A stretch of 13,046 nt of DNA, from positions 1 through 13,046 of the forward strand of contig VBCQ01000064.1 in assembly GCA_005882155.1 (NCBI GenBank). Reading direction: 5' to 3'. Each line of letters opens with the position of its first letter. Positions within the stretch are counted from its first letter, which is position 1. The notes beneath the pieces are model-generated. The model was not told the origin of the DNA. It was given only the letters and a program-made list of their open reading frames with translations, and ran no database searches. Source of the DNA: Betaproteobacteria bacterium. Lineage in GTDB: Bacteria > Pseudomonadota > Gammaproteobacteria > Burkholderiales > Burkholderiaceae_C. Below, one piece after another: positions 9,044-13,046 of this stretch. A program made the position numbers and the translations under genes.

Positions 9044-9451
9044 CTTCAGGTGAGCGTTGATCAGCTTCGTCATCTCGAACATCGAGACCTGCGCCTTCTT
9101 GAAGATTTCCTTCAGCTTGGCGTCGGCGTTGATCATCGTGCGCTTGGCCGAGTCTTGCAGCTTGTTGGCCTTGATGTAGTCCCACACCTTCTTCGTGACT
9201 TCGGTGCGCGGGATCGGCTTGTCGCCGATCACGGCAGCGAGCTGCGGGCTCGGCGTCATCGCCTTCATGAACGCGGCGTTCGGCGTGCGCTTCTTGGCCG
9301 GAGCCTTTTTCGCTGCGGCCTTCTTGGCCGGAGCCGCCTTCTTCGCCGCTGCCTTCTTGGCCGGAGCGGCCTTCTTCGCAGGTGCCTTCTTGGCCGCAGG
9401 GGCCTTCTTCGCTGCCGCCTTTTTGGCGGGAGCCTTCTTCGCAGTTGCCAT
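9041..9451 (-). CDS. SWIB/MDM2-domain protein with histone-H1-like tail
   Basis: The 136-residue protein has two parts. Residues 4-55 are a low-complexity tail of Lys, Ala and Pro in repeats such as KKAPAKKAA, like bacterial and eukaryotic histone-H1 C-terminal tails that bind DNA without sequence preference. Residues 57-136 form a SWIB domain: FMKAMTPSPQLAAVIG, then PIPRTEVTKKVWDYIKANKLQD, then a Thr/Asn-rich turn and KLKEIF, ending MFEMTKLINAHLK. SWIB domains are known from eukaryotic chromatin remodelling subunits and chlamydial proteins; in bacteria the function is poorly defined, and a nucleoid-associated role is the natural inference. The frame is open 51 codons further upstream, but the ATG at 9451 has GGAGAG 7 nt before it and the upstream residues look non-coding. 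It is transcribed alone, divergent from the holin-like gene. Confidence 0.93.
   Translation of the reverse strand: MATAKKAPAKKAAAKKAPAAKKAPAKKAAPAKKAAAKKAAPAKKAAAKKAPAKKRTPNAAFMKAMTPSPQLAAVIGDKPIPRTEVTKKVWDYIKANKLQDSAKRTMINADAKLKEIFKKAQVSMFEMTKLINAHLK
9287..9442 (-). repeat. Imperfect tandem repeats encoding the Lys/Ala/Pro tail
   Basis: Recurring blocks of about 15-27 bp (variants of GCCTTCTTGGCCGGAGC and GCCTTCTTCGC on the plus strand) encode the tail. Such arrays change length easily by slippage or recombination, so the number of units probably varies between strains. Confidence 0.75.
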
Positions 9452-9666
9452 TTCGATTCTCTCCATCAAATGAGTTGTTGATGTGCCGGGCTGGGTGAGA
9501 GCCGCATGAACTCTCATTTCTCTCAGTGACCGTGCGGAGCGGATGGTACTGCGTGTGTGCTGCATTGAGAAGCGGTTTTCACAGGAGAAACGCTCATTCT
9601 TCATAGGTGGAGCACGCTTTTGTCGCTGCCAGACATCACTGTGCGCTCACGCGCTATGCTCGCGCG

Positions 9667-10026
9667 ATGCTGAAACTCATCGTCCGCTGGATGCTGCTGG
9701 CCGCGGCACTGCTGCTGGTGGCGCACTTGTACTCGGGTGTCGAAGTGCGCAGCTTCGGCTCGGCGATGGTCGCTGCGCTGGTGCTCGGACTGTTCAACGC
9801 GCTGCTGCGGCCGGTGCTGGTGCTGCTGACGCTGCCGGTCACGCTGCTGACGCTCGGCCTCTTTTTGTTCGTCATCAACGCCGTGATGTTCTATGCGGCG
9901 GCGCATGTGCTGACCGGATTCAACGTCAGCGGCTTCGCCGCCGCGCTGATCGGCTCGCTGATCTACAGCCTGTGCGGCATGGTGATCGACGTGGCAATGG
10001 AACGGCTGTTCCAATCGGGGTATTAG
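9667..10026 (+). CDS. Small four-TM membrane protein, phage-holin superfamily IV type
   Basis: The 119-residue, almost wholly hydrophobic protein has segments at about 5-22, 33-50, 53-76 and 90-112. The central NALLRPVLVLLTLPVTLLTLG followed by FLFVINAVMFY is the hallmark of the family annotated as mycobacterial-type four-TMS phage holin. Despite the name, chromosomal members occur widely with no lysis genes, and none is seen here, so an inner-membrane housekeeping or stress role is more likely. The ATG at 9667 begins directly before the first membrane segment; the frame extends 20 codons further to 9607, but those residues look unlike the family. No clear ribosome site precedes it. It converges on the protease gene with a 15-bp gap. 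Confidence 0.85.
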   Translation: MLKLIVRWMLLAAALLLVAHLYSGVEVRSFGSAMVAALVLGLFNALLRPVLVLLTLPVTLLTLGLFLFVINAVMFYAAAHVLTGFNVSGFAAALIGSLIYSLCGMVIDVAMERLFQSGY

Positions 10027-10034
10027 CCGACCCG

Positions 10035-10051
10035 AGGCGGCTCAGCCGCCT
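10035..10051. terminator. Palindrome between convergent genes, possible terminator stem
   Basis: AGGCGGCT-C-AGCCGCCT has perfect 8-bp arms around one base; a realistic hairpin has 6-bp arms and a 5-nt loop. It spans the last codons and stop of the protease gene and lies 9 nt after the stop of the membrane-protein gene. No T-tract follows on either strand, so termination is only a possibility. Confidence 0.35.
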
Positions 10052-11634
10052 TGCTTGCGCTCTTCGGGCGAGAGCTGCCGGCGCTCGAGCTCGATGTCGC
10101 GCAGCCGCGCGTCGATCACCGACGCTTCGATGAAGTCGATTCCCGGGCCACTGCCGCTGCGCGCCAAACGCTGGCCGACGCGCAAGCGCTCGATCGCGCC
10201 GACGAAGTCGCCGAGCGCATGACGCGCCTCGGCTTCGGCGCGCAACGAGCGCAGCCGCTGGCCGGTGCGACCCCACAACTGGCCGAGCACCGACCACGCC
10301 TCGGCATCGTGCGGATGGCCGGTGACCCAGGTCTGCAGGTTGTCGGCGTTGGACTTGATCTTCGCTTCGTCGTTCGTGCCGGCCAGCGCGATCCGCGCCG
10401 CGAGCAATGCCATCGGGCGCGAGGGCTCGCTCGCGTACGGCTTGAGCGCCGCCTCAGCGCGCGCCGCATCACCGCGCTCGAGCATCGATTGCGCGGTGAG
10501 CATCGCGACGGCGCGCTCGGCTTTGGCATCGGCACGTGGGTTGCTCTGCAGCAGAGCCTGCGCCTTGGCGAGCGACGCGTCGGCGCGCGTCCAGTCGCGC
10601 AGCAACGTCGAGGCGAGAGCGCTCGTATAGGCGGCAATCAGTTTGTCGGCAACGGTGACGGCCGTGACGTCGGCGTCGAGCGTTTGCCAACGATGTAGCG
10701 CATCGACGCGCGTGTCCATCAGCACACGGGCGCGCGCCTGCGCGGCGCTGTGCTCGAGCACGCTGACCGGCGCGGCGCGCGCTGCGGTGCCGAGTCGCGC
10801 GCGGGCTTCACCGATGCGCTCGCTCGTCAGCGGGTGGCTGCGCAGATACGGAAAGCCGCCGCTGTCGTTGTGGCGCGAGGCCATGTCGAGCTTTTCGAAC
10901 ATCGCCGACATGCCGCCCGGCGCGAAGCCGGCACTCGTCAGCACGCCGAAGCCGATGCGGTCGGCCTCGCGCTCCATGTCGCGCGAGAAATTCAACTGGC
11001 CTTGGATCGCAGCCGCCTGGCCGCCGGCCATCATCGCGTTGGCCGCGTCCATGTGGGTGCTGCGGGTGGCCGCGAGCACGCCGAGGATCATCGCCGCGGC
11101 GCCGATCAGCGACTGGCGCTTCTCGATCGCCATCGCGCGCGCGATGTGGCGCTGCGTGACGTGCGACATCTCGTGCGCCAGCACCGATGCGAGCTCGTCG
11201 CGCGTCGACGTCATCGCGATCAGCCCGAGGTGCACGCCGATGTAGCCGCCGGGCAGCGCGAACGCGTTGACGCTGCGGTCGCGCACGAGAAACGGCTCCC
11301 AAGCAAAGCGCTGATCGATGTCGGCACCGATCTCGCCACGTTGACGCGCCGCCGCCACGAGAGGCTGGAAAATGCTCAGCAAGTATTCGAGCAGCACCGG
11401 GTCGTCGATGTAGTCGGGGTCGCGGCGGATCTCGCGCATGATCTGGTCACCGAGCTTGCGCTCCGCGCCGATGCCGAAGTCCTCCGACGCGGTGTCGCCC
11501 AACGCGGGCAATCGGTTAGCGCTCTGGCTCTGCGCTTGTGCGACGGGACTGGCCAGTGGGGCGAGCATCGATACGGCACACAGAGCGCCGAGCAGCCGCT
11601 GGCGCAGGCGGATTCGCGGGTGGGGAGCGTTCAA
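10042..11634 (-). CDS. BepA-like periplasmic M48 zinc metalloprotease with TPR-like C-terminus
   Basis: BepA (YfgC) proteins act in the periplasm on outer-membrane protein assembly, degrading stalled substrates. Counting from the TTG at 11634 (530 residues), a signal peptide ends near PVAQAQ (30-35). The M48 domain then shows SVNAFALPGGYIGVHLGLI (121-139), the zinc motif HEMSH (154-158) and the downstream MEREADRIGF with the third zinc ligand. The C-terminal half is helical and Ala/Arg/Leu-rich, with repeats typical of TPR modules (for example HDAEAWSVLGQLWGRTGQ). The start is uncertain. The TTG gives a normal signal peptide but has no ribosome site. An ATG at 11751 has GGAG 6 nt upstream but adds 39 unusual residues and overlaps the divergent moaC start by 2 nt. 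The identity is secure; the symbol bepA is withheld because orthology was not tested. Confidence 0.92.
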   Translation of the reverse strand: MNAPHPRIRLRQRLLGALCAVSMLAPLASPVAQAQSQSANRLPALGDTASEDFGIGAERKLGDQIMREIRRDPDYIDDPVLLEYLLSIFQPLVAAARQRGEIGADIDQRFAWEPFLVRDRSVNAFALPGGYIGVHLGLIAMTSTRDELASVLAHEMSHVTQRHIARAMAIEKRQSLIGAAAMILGVLAATRSTHMDAANAMMAGGQAAAIQGQLNFSRDMEREADRIGFGVLTSAGFAPGGMSAMFEKLDMASRHNDSGGFPYLRSHPLTSERIGEARARLGTAARAAPVSVLEHSAAQARARVLMDTRVDALHRWQTLDADVTAVTVADKLIAAYTSALASTLLRDWTRADASLAKAQALLQSNPRADAKAERAVAMLTAQSMLERGDAARAEAALKPYASEPSRPMALLAARIALAGTNDEAKIKSNADNLQTWVTGHPHDAEAWSVLGQLWGRTGQRLRSLRAEAEARHALGDFVGAIERLRVGQRLARSGSGPGIDFIEASVIDARLRDIELERRQLSPEERKQGG

Positions 11635-11711
11635 GAGGCGGTCCGGCGTGAGGGGAACGGGTTCGAGCGGATTCGGCGGCGAGAGTTCGCGACTTGCTCC
11701 AATGTGCTGAC

Positions 11712-11717
11712 TATGAT
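11712..11717 (+). promoter_or_regulatory. Possible -10 element of moaC
   Basis: TATGAT is one base from the sigma-70 -10 consensus and lies 32 nt before the moaC ATG. No good -35 sits at 16-18 bp spacing; TTGCTC at 11694 is only 12 bp away. The call is therefore weak. Confidence 0.3.
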
Positions 11718-11749
11718 GCCAGCCAAGCGTTGCCGCATTGTTTCGAGCC

Positions 11750-12253
11750 ATGACCAACTCCGCTTCAACCCCACCGACTCCGCTGACCCATTTCGATGCC
11801 GCCGGCCAGGCCCACATGGTCGACGTCTCGGCGAAGGCCGAGACGCACCGCGCGGCGCGTGCAAGCGGCGTGATCCGCATGCAGGCGGCAACGCTCGCAT
11901 TGATTGAAAGCGGTGGCGCGAAGAAGGGCGACGTGCTCGGTGTCGCGCGCATCGCGGCGATCCAGGCTGCGAAGCGCACCGCGGAGCTGATTCCGCTGTG
12001 TCACCCGTTGCCGATCACGCGGGTCGCCGTCGACTTCGAAATCGATGCGGCCACGCGCAGCGTTCGCTGCACCGCGCAGGTCGAGACACTCGGCCGCACC
12101 GGCGTCGAGATGGAAGCGCTGACCGCCGTGCAGATCGCCCTGCTGACGATCTACGACATGTGCAAAGCCGCCGATCGCGGCATGGTGATGGGCGAGATTC
12201 GGGTACTCGAAAAGCACGGCGGGAAGTCGGGGGATTGGGTCGCGCCGGCTTGA
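11750..12253 (+). CDS. moaC: Cyclic pyranopterin monophosphate synthase
   Basis: MoaC converts the cyclic GTP-derived intermediate made by MoaA into cyclic pyranopterin monophosphate, the first stable precursor of the molybdenum cofactor, in the cytoplasm. The 167-residue length is normal. Family signatures are all present: HMVDVSAK (22-29), GAKKGDVLGVARIAAI (56-71), LIPLCHPLPIT (80-90), TGVEMEALTAV (117-127) and YDMCKAADRGM (135-145), with Asp136 and Lys139 in the active-site stretch. The ATG at 11750 is used, although only a weak GAG precedes it; the first dozen residues are variable in the family. No other moa or moe gene is in the window. It is divergent from the protease gene and convergent with the PglL-like gene, 22 bp away. 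Confidence 0.97.
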   Translation: MTNSASTPPTPLTHFDAAGQAHMVDVSAKAETHRAARASGVIRMQAATLALIESGGAKKGDVLGVARIAAIQAAKRTAELIPLCHPLPITRVAVDFEIDAATRSVRCTAQVETLGRTGVEMEALTAVQIALLTIYDMCKAADRGMVMGEIRVLEKHGGKSGDWVAPA

Positions 12254-12275
12254 TTCCGACATGCGCCGCGGCGCT

Positions 12276-13046
12276 CTATCGAAAGTCGCGATAGTCCATC
12301 GTCCGCGTCGGCGCCAGGCACTGAAACGGCAGCGGCGTGCCACCCGTCGGCGCCTCGAGGCAGGGCTCGAAGAACGCCGTGGATTCCTCGTTGCGAAACT
12401 CCTTGATCCGCTGCGCGAGGTGGCGCGCGCGCTCAGTGTCGCCCGCCTCTTCGTACGCTCGCGCCCACGCCATCATCAAGCGGGTGTCGAGCAGATAGTG
12501 TGTCGCGTCGGCGAATGACGGCATCACCGTTGACGGATGCTCCGCCGTCGTCGCGGCCGCGTAGTCAGCGTGGTGCGCGAAGAACCAGCTGCGCTGCCCG
12601 TCGGCGATGCGCTGCGCGAGCGGCGGCGCGTCATCGGGCGGCGAGAAGATCACGACGACCTTTTCGTAGTCGTAGAGTGCCGCGGCGCCTCCGGCCATGA
12701 CCAGCATCGACGCGACCAGCAGTACGCGTATGCCCTTCCGCGCGGGTGCTTGATCGGTTGCGTGCGCGCTGCCGGTACCGAGACAAAAACCGAATGCGAA
12801 AGCGGTCGGCAACAGGAAATACGCATACCACAGCGGGTACTCGAGCTCGCTGTGCACCGCCATCATCAGGACCATCATGAACGCCGCGCGCAGCATCGGT
12901 GTGGTGGTCTTGTCCGCATGCCGACTCGCATCGAACGCGCGCCACAGCGCGTACAACAGCAGCGCGAGCACGAGCGTAGCGAGCGGCAAGCCGAGCTCGA
13001 CTGCGAACTGCAGCGGCAGGTTATGTGTGTGGTCGAAGAACGCGGT
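12276..13046 (-). CDS. PglL/Wzy-like O-antigen ligase or oligosaccharyltransferase, C-terminal part
   Basis: The window edge cuts the 5' end; 256 C-terminal residues are visible. They open with TAFFDHTHNLPLQFAVELG, whose H-x-H-N motif and following LPLQ/ELG are the signature of PglL-type O-oligosaccharyltransferases and related Wzy/WaaL membrane enzymes. Membrane segments follow (LATLVLALLLYALW, MLRAAFMMVLMMAVH, WYAYFLLPTAFAFGF, VLLVASMLVMAGGAAAL), then a soluble helical C-terminal domain ending FFEPCL...PFQCLAPTRTMDYRDF, matching the polymerase C-terminal domain found in PglL relatives. These enzymes transfer lipid-linked glycans in the periplasm, to pilins and other proteins or to lipid A. 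No pilin or glycan gene is in view, so the acceptor is open. The stop is 22 bp from the moaC stop. Confidence 0.85.
   Translation of the reverse strand, partial: TAFFDHTHNLPLQFAVELGLPLATLVLALLLYALWRAFDASRHADKTTTPMLRAAFMMVLMMAVHSELEYPLWYAYFLLPTAFAFGFCLGTGSAHATDQAPARKGIRVLLVASMLVMAGGAAALYDYEKVVVIFSPPDDAPPLAQRIADGQRSWFFAHHADYAAATTAEHPSTVMPSFADATHYLLDTRLMMAWARAYEEAGDTERARHLAQRIKEFRNEESTAFFEPCLEAPTGGTPLPFQCLAPTRTMDYRDFR

Noticed and set aside
9287..9442. Tandem short repeats that could suggest a CRISPR or other array
   Set aside because: They are in frame and encode the Lys/Ala/Pro tail of the SWIB protein. There are no unique spacers of constant length.
9667..10026. Holin-like protein as a sign of prophage
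   Set aside because: No endolysin, structural, integrase or regulatory phage genes are nearby, and this family is common on bacterial chromosomes outside prophages.

Overview
This GC-rich window has the codon use and gene content of a betaproteobacterium, most likely in the order Burkholderiales. The evidence is UvrA, MoaC, a BepA-like M48 protease, a PglL/Wzy-type polymerase or ligase, a Lys/Ala/Pro-tailed SWIB protein and a 2-hydroxychromene-2-carboxylate isomerase-like protein, all with strongly G/C-biased third positions. No genus is assigned. Most of the window reads as ordinary chromosome. The left end (1-4116) is more accessory in character.

Layout. 1-448: relic of a DNA adenine methyltransferase, cut off just after its DPPY motif. 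452-2230 (minus): tight three-gene cluster of exported or membrane proteins of unknown function (68-aa Cys-containing secreted peptide, 361-aa four-TM membrane protein, Ig-like lipoprotein). 2231-2404: divergent control region with a perfect 17-bp palindrome and a 10-bp direct repeat. 2405-4116 (plus): ECF sigma factor overlapping (ATGA) a single-TM, cysteine-free, putative anti-sigma protein. 4248-5078: stand-alone periplasmic PilJ/NarX-type sensor module with two P-box-like motifs. 5158-8085: uvrA. 8207-8871: a 22-codon leader ORF overlapping the start of a DsbA-fold isomerase, followed by a strong intrinsic terminator. 8943-9451 (minus): SWIB-domain protein with a histone-H1-like tail and a structured 3' region. 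9667-10026: small four-TM membrane protein (phage-holin superfamily IV type). 10042-11634 (minus): BepA-like periplasmic metalloprotease with TPR-like C-terminus. 11750-12253: moaC. 12276-13046 (minus, cut by the window edge): PglL/Wzy-like membrane glycan polymerase or ligase.

How the genes relate. uvrA (nucleotide excision repair), moaC (molybdenum cofactor), the BepA-like protease (outer-membrane protein quality control) and the holin-like protein are housekeeping genes with no obvious shared pathway. The sigma/anti-sigma pair and the divergent exported-protein cluster share one intergenic region, so a small envelope-directed regulon is a reasonable hypothesis. Nothing in the sequence proves it. 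No rRNA, tRNA, CRISPR array, insertion sequence or attachment site was recognised. No intergenic stretch exceeds 300 bases; the longest are 9452-9666, 8872-9040 (structured) and 2231-2404.
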